Shown: positions 12,068 to 17,772 of the stretch, piece after piece
How positions within the stretch are numbered: the first letter of the stretch is position 1
Layout of the letters: every line of letters begins with the position of its first letter
Assembly (NCBI GenBank): GCA_900754695.1
Contig: CAAEDU010000060.1
Span: forward strand, 1 to 17,772
Direction: 5' to 3'
Source of the DNA: Clostridia bacterium
GTDB lineage: Bacteria > Bacillota > Clostridia > Christensenellales > CAG-917
Length of the DNA stretch: 17,772 nucleotides
Notes under the pieces: generated by a model
Databases searched by the model: none
What the model saw: only the letters and a program-made list of their open reading frames with translations
What the model was told of the DNA's origin: nothing
Made by a program: the position numbers and the translations under genes

Positions 12068-13086
12068 GCGTTTTTTGCGGATTAAACCTCACTTCACGCA
12101 TTTTCCTCGCGCCGCTCGCAGGTTTCAGCGACGCGGGTTTCCGCGCGCTTGCGGCGGGATACGGGGCGGGACTCACGTACACCGAGATGGTGAGCGCCAA
12201 GGGGCTTTGCTATGGCGGCAAGGGCACGGGACCGTTGCTTTTCACCGAGCCCGTGTGCACTCCGCGCGCCGTGCAGATCTTTGGTTGCGAGCCTGGGTTC
12301 ATGCGCCGCGCCGCAGAGGATGCGCGGCTTAAGGATTTCGACATCATCGACATCAACATGGGCTGTCCCGTGAAAAAGGTGTTTTCAAACGGAGACGGCA
12401 GCGCGCTCATGGCGCATCCCGACCTCATCGAGGACATCGTCCGCGCCGTCGCCGAGGGCGGCGGGAGACCCGTCACCGTCAAGTTGCGCGCGGGCATCGG
12501 ACAGGGGGAGACTCTTGCCGTCGAATGCGCGCTCGCGGCGGAGAGAGGGGGCGCTTCCGCCGTCACCGTGCATCCGCGCTTCCGCGAGCAGATGTACGCG
12601 GGCTCGGCGGATCACTCGGTCACCGCCGCTGTGAAAGAGGCGCTTTCCGTCCCTGTCGTCGCAAACGGCGACATCACGGACGCGGCAAGTTATTTCGCTG
12701 TGCGACGCATTACGCACGCGGATGCGTACATGATCGGCAGAGGTGCGCTCGGGCGCCCGTGGATATTCGGGGTGCTGGGCACTCTCGATAAGCTCCGGGA
12801 TGATGAGATATTCTCGGCGGACGGCGCCGTCAGACCCGACGCGCTCGCGTATGCCGACGAGCTTCAGGGGAAAGCAAAGTCGGAGTTCGACGCCGTGAAC
12901 GCCGTAAAGAAACACGTCGAAGTCCTCCTCAAAGTGTTGCCGGAGCGCACCGTCGCGAATGTGATGAAACTGCACCTTTGCCATTACGCAAAAAACACTC
13001 CGCACGCAAAGGCTGTCCGTCTCGCCGCCTCGCGCATAAGCACCGTTTCGGATGTGCTGTCCGTCGCCGACGAGTTTTTGTCTTGA
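12064..13086 (+). CDS. dusB: tRNA-dihydrouridine synthase (Dus)
   Basis: This 340-residue FMN enzyme reduces uridines in the tRNA D loop. It has the TIM-barrel start RIFLAPLAGFSDAGFRAL, and the catalytic cysteine Cys101 in DINMGCPVKKV. Lys140 is in VTVKLRAG (FMN/RNA contact) and His170 in VHPRFREQMYAGSADH. The FMN-phosphate motifs are VVANGDI (198-204) and MIGRGALGRPWIFG. A C-terminal helical domain (about 255-340) recognises tRNA. Length and motif set fit the DusB type usual in Gram-positive bacteria. The common VHGRTR is VHPRFR here, a conservative family variant. Its ATG overlaps the mazG stop (ATGA), making it the fourth gene of the spoVT operon. No terminator with a T-tract is evident after it; the next gene has its own promoter. 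Confidence 0.93.
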   Translation: MSVFCGLNLTSRIFLAPLAGFSDAGFRALAAGYGAGLTYTEMVSAKGLCYGGKGTGPLLFTEPVCTPRAVQIFGCEPGFMRRAAEDARLKDFDIIDINMGCPVKKVFSNGDGSALMAHPDLIEDIVRAVAEGGGRPVTVKLRAGIGQGETLAVECALAAERGGASAVTVHPRFREQMYAGSADHSVTAAVKEALSVPVVANGDITDAASYFAVRRITHADAYMIGRGALGRPWIFGVLGTLDKLRDDEIFSADGAVRPDALAYADELQGKAKSEFDAVNAVKKHVEVLLKVLPERTVANVMKLHLCHYAKNTPHAKAVRLAASRISTVSDVLSVADEFLS

Positions 13087-13207
13087 CAGGAAAACACCCG
13101 CTTAGATCACGGAAAAACATATTTTCATGCCGCCTCGGGATCAAAAGAAGTTTATCTTTGTTCGGCTTGTGTTAACTTTCGTTTGAGCGAAGGAAGGGGG
13201 CAGAGCG

Positions 13208-13236
13208 TTGCGGCGCCGGGTCGGGTGTGATATGAT
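13208..13236 (+). promoter_or_regulatory. Extended -10 promoter of trmL
   Basis: A -35 TTGCGG (13208-13213), a 17-bp spacer and a -10 TATGAT (13231-13236), preceded by TGA (TGn extension), predict a start near 13243. The leader of about 29 nt includes the SD AGAGAAG. Confidence 0.75.
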
Positions 13237-13271
13237 GGTCGTGTGCGGAAGCGCGCATATGAGAGAAGATC

Positions 13272-13820
13272 ATGTTCAATATAGTTTTGGTTGAGCCCGA
13301 GATCCCGCAAAATACGGGCAATATAGTCAGGACCGCCGCGGCGACGGGTTGCACGGTGCATCTCGTGAAGCCGCTCGGCTTCGACATCTCCGACCGCGCG
13401 TTGAAGCGCGCGGGGCTGGACTATTGGCACTTTGCGGATTTCAAGGTGTATGAGAGCCTTGCGGATTTTTTCGGGAAGAATGCTGCGGGGCGGTACGCTT
13501 GCGCGGGCGGCTCGGCGTATGCCGTGACGGCGGAGGGCGCGAGCCCCGCATTTTGGTTTCTTTCCACCAAGGCGGCAAAGGCGCACACGGAGGCGACGTT
13601 CCGTCCCGGCGACTACCTCGTCTTCGGCAAAGAGACCAAAGGTCTTCCCGAGGATCTGCTTGCCGCCAACTATCAAAACACGATACGTATACCAATGCGG
13701 GCAGAGGCAAGATCGCTGAATCTTTCCAACTCCGTGGCGATAGCCGTCTACGAGGCGCTCCGTCAAAACGGCTTCGGCACGCTTTCGGCGGAGGGACACC
13801 TCGGCGGCGTCAAAGGGTGA
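13272..13820 (+). CDS. trmL: TrmL, tRNA (cytidine/uridine-34 2'-O) methyltransferase
   Basis: The 182-residue SPOUT-class protein matches TrmL/CspR, which adds 2'-O-methyl to C34 or cmnm5U34 at the wobble position of tRNA-Leu isoacceptors. The N-terminus (NIVLVEPEIPQNTGNIVRTAAATGCTVHLVKPLGF) holds motif 1 with Asn and Arg. Motif 2 is LVFGKETKGLPEDLL, and motif 3 with the knotted SAM site is IPMRAEARSLNLSNSVAIAVYEAL. All key positions are kept. Normal length is 150-160; the extra C-terminal tail (GFGTLSAEGHLGGVKG) is short and probably disordered. The ATG at 13272 has a purine-rich SD and its own promoter. The neighbouring dus gene is also a tRNA enzyme, but the promoter indicates separate transcription. 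A hairpin terminator lies about 260 bp downstream, past a region with a possible antisense gene relic. Confidence 0.95.
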   Translation: MFNIVLVEPEIPQNTGNIVRTAAATGCTVHLVKPLGFDISDRALKRAGLDYWHFADFKVYESLADFFGKNAAGRYACAGGSAYAVTAEGASPAFWFLSTKAAKAHTEATFRPGDYLVFGKETKGLPEDLLAANYQNTIRIPMRAEARSLNLSNSVAIAVYEALRQNGFGTLSAEGHLGGVKG

Positions 13821-14013
13821 TCCGTTCCGTTTCGGCGCGGCGTATCGGGTGCGGCTGCTCCGCGCGGCGGGCAAACGCTCCTCGATGGCAAGCGTCAAAA
13901 GCGTCGAACTGCGCGCCGTATGCCGCAAGCCTGCGCAGCGCCTCCGTGTGCCCGTGTTGCCGAACGAGAAAGTGGGAGAGCGGATAGCGGTCCGGAATGT
14001 AAGAATATCCGTT
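13810..14013 (-). pseudogene. Possible gene remnant on the minus strand
   Basis: Between trmL and its downstream hairpin, one minus-strand frame stays open for 67 codons. It runs from a TAA at 14016-14014 to a TGA at 13812-13810, with protein-like composition (GYSYIPDRYPLSHFLVRQ, then GHTEALRRLAAYGAQFD). The second segment is faintly ankyrin-like. It has no ATG, GTG or TTG start with an SD, and its end overlaps trmL by 11 bp. A decayed gene tail is possible, but chance in GC-rich DNA is not excluded. Confidence 0.25.
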
Positions 14014-14075
14014 TTATCGCGGTGATTTTCTGCCGCAAGTGAATTTGATAACGGTTTTGTGAATGGGTAGGAAAT

Positions 14076-14105
14076 CAAAGAGCGGCGCAGTTGCGCCGCT
14101 CTTTG
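14076..14105. terminator. Bidirectional hairpin between convergent trmL and TM2 genes
   Basis: CAAAGAGCGGCGC and GCGCCGCTCTTTG form a perfect 13-bp stem around AGTT. The symmetric A and T ends allow function on either strand, although the T-tracts are only three long. It stands 20 bp beyond the TM2 gene stop codon. Confidence 0.75.
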
Positions 14106-14124
14106 CTGAATGTGTGACGGGTTT

Positions 14125-14466
14125 TCATCCGAGCGTTGCGAGGATGTTCTTCATGTTTATCTCTTTGGCGCGCTTGTAAGTGACAAAGATGTCGATGAAA
14201 GGCCAAATGTAAAGCGTCAGCCAGCCGAAAAGCAGCTTGCATACGCCGAGTCCCGTGTCGCCGAGATAAAATCTGTCAATGCCGAGCCCGCCCAGGAAAA
14301 TGGAAAGGATGAGTGTGGTCGTGGTCGACTTCACGGGTGTGGACATGACGAGTGAGTACTTCTCGTCGCTTGCCGCCATAAGCTGCGAGCGAAGCGCAAG
14401 TTTGTCGCTGTCCGTGAGATTAGAGCCGAAATGAGCGATGATCGCGGCTATTTTGTCGTCTGTCAT
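14125..14466 (-). CDS. TM2-domain membrane protein
   Basis: This 113-residue protein has a soluble N-terminal region of about 45 residues (helical, MTDDKIAAIIAHFGSNLTDSDKL) and then a TM2 domain. The first membrane helix, TLILSIFLGGLGIDRFYLGD, carries the TM2 GGxGxxRFYLG turn. The second is LGVCKLLFGWLTLYIWPFIDIF, with the usual W-P-x-x-D pattern, and a positively charged tail (TYKRAKEINMKN) follows. TM2 proteins are small two-helix membrane proteins of uncertain function. The ATG at 14466 has the strong SD AAGGAGG. It is divergent from an XRE regulator, with an operator-like palindrome filling its promoter spacer, so repression by that regulator is likely but inferred. A bidirectional hairpin terminates it. 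Confidence 0.9.
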   Translation of the reverse strand: MTDDKIAAIIAHFGSNLTDSDKLALRSQLMAASDEKYSLVMSTPVKSTTTTLILSIFLGGLGIDRFYLGDTGLGVCKLLFGWLTLYIWPFIDIFVTYKRAKEINMKNILATLG

Positions 14467-14506
14467 GATATCCTCCTTGTGGGAATTCTCCCGAATGTCT
14501 GATTTT

Positions 14507-14535
14507 ATTCTATTCTAATTATAATTAGAAGTCAA
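14507..14535 (-). promoter_or_regulatory. Sigma-A promoter of the TM2 gene
   Basis: On the minus strand -35 TTGACT (14535-14530), 17 bp and -10 TAGAAT (14512-14507) predict a start near 14500 and a leader of about 34 nt containing the SD. Confidence 0.8.
14513..14530. repeat. 18-bp perfect palindrome in the TM2/XRE intergenic region
   Basis: TTCTAATTATAATTAGAA is a perfect palindrome that covers exactly the 17-bp spacer of the TM2 promoter plus one -35 base. A dimeric regulator bound here would exclude RNA polymerase. The divergent XRE protein is the obvious candidate. A second weaker inverted repeat AACTA-TTAT-TAGTT (14548-14561) lies just before the XRE start. Confidence 0.75.
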
Positions 14536-14568
14536 GACTATTTTGCTAACTATTATTAGTTTAGAGGC

Positions 14569-14796
14569 ATGACTACGGGGGCGACTTTTGACTCAAAGAT
14601 ATTCGGCGAGCGCCTTAGGGAACTTCGCATCGAGCGCGGTCTGGGGCAAAACGCGTTGGCACATGCACTCGGACTTTCAAATGCAAGCATAAGCTATTGG
14701 GAAACGGGGAAGCAGGAGCCCGCCGCCTCCGCCATATTCAAGCTGGCTTCCTTTTTCGACGTGTCCTCCGATTATCTGCTCGGGCTCACGGACTGA
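14569..14796 (+). CDS. XRE-family (Cro/CI-like) helix-turn-helix regulator
   Basis: A 75-residue protein consisting almost entirely of an HTH_3 domain: FGERLRELRIERGLGQNALAHALGLSNASISYWETGKQEPAASAIFKLASFFDVSSDYLLGLTD. Helices two and three of the HTH (QNALAHALGLSNASISYWE) are clear, and the C-terminal VSSDYLLGLTD is the standard end of short XRE regulators, so the protein is complete. It probably dimerises and binds palindromes. The ATG at 14569 has AGAGG only one base upstream, which is too close to work well. The nearest -10 candidate (TATTAT, 14551-14556) would start RNA about six bases before the ATG, so initiation may be nearly leaderless. It is divergent from the TM2 gene and likely regulates both through the two intergenic palindromes. 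Confidence 0.92.
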   Translation: MTTGATFDSKIFGERLRELRIERGLGQNALAHALGLSNASISYWETGKQEPAASAIFKLASFFDVSSDYLLGLTD

Positions 14797-15382
14797 CCTC
14801 CCTTGTCGGGCGGACGGGGCGCGGAGCGGCATACGACTCCCTCCTCTGCGTTGCCTTACTTTGCGGGCATCCGGACTTTTGGCGACGTTTTGCCGCAAGT
14901 CCTCGATTCGGTTCTCTGCTTTGGCATGTACGGCTCTATACGCTTGCTCATCTCCTGCCTGTGCGGCATTTTGCCGGTTACCATTCACGGGGCAGGCGAT
15001 GCTGCGGAGCGGGCGTTGCTTTGCAAAAATCCCACTGAACAGTGTTGTACACGATACGTTGACCGCAAAATAACACGATTTGTGTTGTGAACATATGCGC
15101 ATATGAGCAGGGGAGGAAACGAGGCGTCCTCGTGTGCGGCTTTCTTCATTCGGGAATGGTTTGAGATCGAGACGCGCGGGTGCTCCGCGGCGGACGGTGT
15201 TGCTCCTCCGCCTTTTGTTGCATAGGTGCGCTTTTCCCGTTGCGTTCAGGCGCGGCGGGAGCGGGCGTCGGTGCGCTCTCCCGCAGGTCTCAATGAGGGG
15301 GACGCCCGAAAGGCAGAGTTCCGTGCCCTGCCTGCATTACCGACATCCGCAGGAAGCGCCCCTGACAATATTAAAGTTTTGT
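14797..15382. other. Long region with no supported gene
   Basis: Between the XRE gene and the pgk promoter lie nearly 600 bp without a convincing gene. A plus-strand frame at 14803-15090 and a minus-strand frame at 14677-15102 are both open, but they lack SD sequences, resemble no family I know, and the latter overlaps the XRE gene. Visible structures are a perfect 14-bp palindrome CATATGCGCATATG (15092-15105), an AACAC/GTGTT inverted repeat just before it, and a 6-bp hairpin at 15119-15133. An unrecognised small RNA or decayed gene is possible. Confidence 0.5.
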
Positions 15383-15411
15383 TTGCGATATGCGCGGGCG
15401 TGTGATATAAT
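15383..15411 (+). promoter_or_regulatory. Strong extended -10 promoter of pgk-tpiA
   Basis: A -35 TTGCGA (15383-15388), a 17-bp spacer and a perfect -10 TATAAT (15406-15411) preceded by TGA predict a start near 15418. It shares the TTGCG, 17 bp, GTGTGATAT-AT layout with the trmL promoter. Confidence 0.9.
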
Positions 15412-15414
15412 TTA

Positions 15415-15446
15415 TGCCGTTGACGCGGTCTGCATCCGCGTCGGCA
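15415..15446 (+). promoter_or_regulatory. 5'-end hairpin in the pgk leader
   Basis: GACGCGG (15422-15428) pairs with CCGCGTC (15436-15442) around TCTGCAT. TGCC/GGCA could extend it past a bulge if transcription starts slightly upstream. With a predicted RNA start near 15418 the stem is at the extreme 5' end, as in mRNA-stabilising leaders. The stabilising role is inferred. Confidence 0.55.
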
Positions 15447-15485
15447 CCAAGTTTGAAAGAAAATCCATCATAAAGGAGATCCCCC

Positions 15486-16787
15486 ATGAGCAAGATGACG
15501 ATCAGAGACATCGACGTCAAAGGCAAAAAGTGCCTCACCCGTGTGGACTTCAACGTCCCCATGGTCGACGGCGTGATCACGGACGAGAACCGTATCAACG
15601 GCGCGCTGCCCACCATCAAATATCTGATGGATCACGGCGCGAAGGTGATCCTTTGCTCCCACCTCGGCAAGCCCCACAACATCTTCACCCCCGGTTTCGG
15701 CCTCACCAAGAAGGAGAAAAAGGCGGTGGAGGCTCTCCCCGAAAGCGAGAGAGAGGCGGCAAAGGCGGAGTATATCGCAAAAGCCCTCAAAAACGACCCC
15801 AAGAAGTTCTCTCTGAAGCCCGTCGCGGACAGGCTGGCGCAGATCTTCCCCGGCAAGGTGACGTTCGCCACCGACCTCGTGGGCGAGGACGCGCACGCCA
15901 AGGTCGCGGCGCTCAAGGACGGGGAGTGCGTGCTGCTCGAAAACACCCGCTTCGACGCCGGTGAAGAGAAGAACAGCGAGGAGCTTTGCAGAAAGCTCGC
16001 GGACTTCTGCGACATCTACGTCAACGACGCATTCGGCACCGCGCATCGCGCTCACGCCACCACCGCGGGCATCGTGCAGTACGGCTTCGCTCCCGTCGCG
16101 GTCAGCGGCTTCCTCATCGAGAAGGAGCTGAAGTTCCTCGGCGGCGCGGTGGAAGACCCGGTGCGTCCCTTCGTCGCCATCCTGGGCGGTGCGAAGGTCT
16201 CCGACAAGATCGGCGTCATCGAGAGCCTCATCGGCAAGTGCGACGCGCTCATCATCGGCGGCGGCATGGCGTACACCTTCCGCGCGGCGCTGGGATTCAA
16301 GGTGGGCAACAGCCTCCTCGAGGAGGACAAGATCGAGCTTGCGAAAGAGCTCATGAAGAAGGCGGAAGAGAAGGGCGTCAAGCTCATGCTCCCCGTGGAC
16401 AATGTCATCGCGGACGCATTCTCCAACGACGCTAACATCAAGGTGGTCGAGGGCGACATCCCCGACGGCTGGATGGGGCTGGACATCGGTCCCAAGACCA
16501 TCGAGATCTTCTCCGAGGCGGTCAGGACGGCAAAGACGGTGGTGTGGAACGGACCCATGGGCGTCTTCGAGATGGAGAATTTCGCCAAGGGCACCAAGGC
16601 GGTCGCCAAGGCACTTGCGGAGACGGACGCCATCACCATCATCGGCGGCGGCGACAGCGCGGCTGCGGTCGCTCAGCTCGGCTATGCGGACAAGATGACC
16701 CACATCTCCACGGGCGGCGGCGCGTCCCTCGAATTCCTCGAAGGGAAGGTGCTCCCGGGCATCGCCTGCCTCAACGACAAGAAGTGA
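15486..16787 (+). CDS. pgk: Phosphoglycerate kinase
   Basis: PGK transfers phosphate from 1,3-bisphosphoglycerate to ADP in glycolysis. Its signatures are all present: RVDFNVP (19-25), SHLGKP (58-63), LENTRF (151-156), NDAFGTAHRAHATT (180-193), GGAKVSDKIGVI, WNGPMGVFE and the nucleotide-site GGGDSAAAV. At 433 residues it is longer than the usual 390-400. The excess is a lysine/glutamate-rich insertion at about residues 64-106 (HNIFTPGFGLTKKEKK and following), between HLGKP and the FSLKPVA strand, in the substrate-binding N-domain. The usual Arg of HLGRP is Lys62 here. The start at 15486 has AAGGAG (15473-15478) seven bases upstream. It has a strong own promoter; the usual partner gap is not adjacent, but tpiA follows 154 bp downstream. 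Confidence 0.97.
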   Translation: MSKMTIRDIDVKGKKCLTRVDFNVPMVDGVITDENRINGALPTIKYLMDHGAKVILCSHLGKPHNIFTPGFGLTKKEKKAVEALPESEREAAKAEYIAKALKNDPKKFSLKPVADRLAQIFPGKVTFATDLVGEDAHAKVAALKDGECVLLENTRFDAGEEKNSEELCRKLADFCDIYVNDAFGTAHRAHATTAGIVQYGFAPVAVSGFLIEKELKFLGGAVEDPVRPFVAILGGAKVSDKIGVIESLIGKCDALIIGGGMAYTFRAALGFKVGNSLLEEDKIELAKELMKKAEEKGVKLMLPVDNVIADAFSNDANIKVVEGDIPDGWMGLDIGPKTIEIFSEAVRTAKTVVWNGPMGVFEMENFAKGTKAVAKALAETDAITIIGGGDSAAAVAQLGYADKMTHISTGGGASLEFLEGKVLPGIACLNDKK

Positions 16788-16794
16788 CATCGGT

Positions 16795-16819
16795 GGGCGC
16801 GGACATCCGCGCCCCTTTC
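16795..16819 (+). terminator. Intercistronic GC-rich hairpin after pgk
   Basis: GGGCGCGGA (16795-16803) and TCCGCGCCC (16806-16814) form a nearly continuous stem with a tiny loop, followed by CTTTC. The T-tract is too short for a strong terminator, so it may be partial, or an RNA-processing or stability element between pgk and tpiA. Confidence 0.5.
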
Positions 16820-16835
16820 AAACCCCGGAGTTTAA

Positions 16836-16871
16836 CGCGCAAAATCGACGGATAAACCCTCATTTTGCGCA
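16836..16871 (+). repeat. Second intercistronic inverted repeat between pgk and tpiA
   Basis: GCGCAAAAT (16837-16845) pairs with ATTTTGCGC (16862-16870) across a 16-nt loop. A third small hairpin, GCGGG-TGTGT-CCCGC (16904-16918), lies 23 bp before the tpiA start. I find no good promoter here, so tpiA is probably transcribed from the pgk promoter. Confidence 0.5.
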
Positions 16872-16941
16872 ATATACACACCGTTAAAAACATCGAACGA
16901 AGAGCGGGTGTGTCCCGCATTTGATAAGAAAGGAGAACATT

Positions 16942-17691
16942 ATGCGCAAACCCATCATTGCAGGCAACTGGAAGATGAACAACACCATCGCCGAGACCAA
17001 GGCGCTCGTCAAGGACCTCATCCCTCTCGTCAAAGACGCGAAGTGCGACGTGGTCATCTGCACCCCCTATACCGACCTTGCGGCAGCCGTTGAGGCGACT
17101 CAGGGCACCAACATCAAGGTGGGCGCCGAGAACGTCCATTGGGCGGAAAAAGGTGCGTTCACGGGCGAGATAAGCGCCAAGATGCTCGTTGAGCTCGGCG
17201 TGGAGTACGTCATCATCGGGCACAGCGAGAGAAGACAGTATTTCGGCGAGACGGACGAGACCGTCAACGCTCGTATGAAGGCTGCGCTCGCGGCGGGTCT
17301 CAAGCCCATCGTGTGCGTCGGCGAGACCCTCGAGGAGCGCGAGAGCGGCAAGACCGAAGAGGTCGTCACCCGTCAGACCGTCGCCGCCTTCAAGGACATC
17401 GACAAGGACGAGCTGGACAACATCGTCATCGCCTACGAGCCCGTGTGGGCGATCGGCACCGGCAAGACCGCGACCGCCGAGGACGCCAACGACACCATCA
17501 AAGTCATCCGCGACACCATGGCCAAGCTCTATTGCCCCAAGTGCGCCGAAGACAGAGTGCGCATCCAGTACGGCGGCAGTATGAACCCCAAGAACGCTTC
17601 CGAGCTCATGGCAATGCCCGAGATCGACGGCGGACTTATCGGGGGGGCTTCGCTTAAGGCGGAGGATTTCAGCAAAGTCGTCAACTTCTGA
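16942..17691 (+). CDS. tpiA: Triosephosphate isomerase
   Basis: This 249-residue TIM-barrel enzyme interconverts dihydroxyacetone phosphate and glyceraldehyde 3-phosphate. Catalytic residues are present: Asn9 and Lys11 in AGNWKMN, His94 in IIGHSERR, and Glu166 in AYEPVWAIGTGKTAT, which continues into mobile loop 6. The phosphate-binding QYGGSMNPKN (209-218) and GGLIGGASL (230-238) are intact; the common YGGSV is YGGSM. Length is typical. The ATG at 16942 has AAAGGAG at six bases; a TTG at 16921 would add seven residues containing the SD and is rejected. It follows pgk in the usual glycolytic order and is probably co-transcribed across the structured 154-bp spacer. No complete terminator is visible before the window ends. 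Confidence 0.98.
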   Translation: MRKPIIAGNWKMNNTIAETKALVKDLIPLVKDAKCDVVICTPYTDLAAAVEATQGTNIKVGAENVHWAEKGAFTGEISAKMLVELGVEYVIIGHSERRQYFGETDETVNARMKAALAAGLKPIVCVGETLEERESGKTEEVVTRQTVAAFKDIDKDELDNIVIAYEPVWAIGTGKTATAEDANDTIKVIRDTMAKLYCPKCAEDRVRIQYGGSMNPKNASELMAMPEIDGGLIGGASLKAEDFSKVVNF

Positions 17692-17741
17692 GGGCACTAT
17701 TCGGCGAATAACATCGTCAAAGCCCCCGTCGTGGATGCTCA

Positions 17742-17757
17742 CTTACGAATTAGTAAG
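17742..17757. repeat. Small inverted repeat downstream of tpiA
   Basis: CTTAC (17742-17746) and GTAAG (17753-17757) flank GAATTA. There is no T-tract, so it is not a clear terminator. The frame of tpiA is open again from its stop codon to the window end, through this repeat. Confidence 0.35.
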
Positions 17758-17772
17758 CTCCGCCTCCCGACG

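Noticed and set aside
13165..13180. GTTAAC at 13171-13176 as another MarR site
   Set aside because: The flanks are not palindromic beyond the 6-bp core, unlike the two sites upstream of marR.
14677..15102. Minus-strand frame of 141 codons overlapping the XRE gene
   Set aside because: It overlaps a well-supported regulator by 120 bp, has no SD, and its translation changes character along its length.
15468..17742. Long minus-strand frames opposite pgk and tpiA (440 and 323 codons)
   Set aside because: Both are shadows of highly biased glycolytic genes; translations are Asp/Val/His-rich without motifs or starts with SD.

Overview
The window looks like chromosomal core sequence from a GC-rich, low-redundancy member of the Bacillota, most likely a spore-former lineage in Clostridia. 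The evidence is a spoVT - yabM-type flippase - mazG gene order as in Bacillus, DnaD and DnaC/DnaI-type helicase-loading proteins, a preQ1-I riboswitch before queT, SD-led genes and many TTG/GTG starts. Promoters are clear sigma-A type with 17-bp spacers. An uncultured gut Clostridia group such as Christensenellales is possible, but that is only an impression from protein style. I see no prophage, CRISPR array, intact insertion sequence or resistance gene.

Left part (1-3800): the 5' part of a minus-strand tRNA-Val(GAC) with its promoter; a monocistronic ArsR regulator ending in a strong terminator; an HI0933/BaiN-type flavoprotein that starts only about 11 nt after that terminator; and a MarR regulator predicted to be leaderless, translationally coupled to a membrane-embedded M28 peptidase. 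Two GTTAAC-centred palindromes 20 bp apart precede marR. Middle-left (3913-7618, minus strand): a two-gene replication operon (a DnaD-domain protein with four tandem repeats, then DnaC/DnaI-type loader), and a riboswitch-controlled operon of queT (queuosine precursor uptake) and mnmM (mnm5s2U methyltransferase), both serving tRNA wobble position 34.

Middle-right (7704-13086, plus strand): a flavin reductase-like protein plus a small conserved protein; a 408-bp spacer with two families of imperfect direct repeats; then a tightly overlapping operon spoVT - flippase - mazG - dus, in which every junction overlaps. The MazG has lost the SAM-binding half of the methylase domain usually fused to its N-terminus.

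Right part (13208-17772): trmL with its own extended -10 promoter; a divergent TM2-protein / XRE-regulator pair whose intergenic region holds an 18-bp perfect palindrome filling the spacer of the TM2 promoter; a 690-bp region with no supported gene; then the glycolytic pair pgk - tpiA. PGK carries an unusual insertion after its substrate-binding HLGxP motif. Four genes (queT, mnmM, dus, trmL) concern tRNA modification, three of them directed at or feeding the wobble base. The most notable items are the covarying preQ1-I aptamer overlapping the queT Shine-Dalgarno, the quadruple-repeat DnaD protein, the leaderless MarR/M28 cassette and the TM2/XRE palindrome. None amounts to a wholly new system that I could prove from sequence alone.
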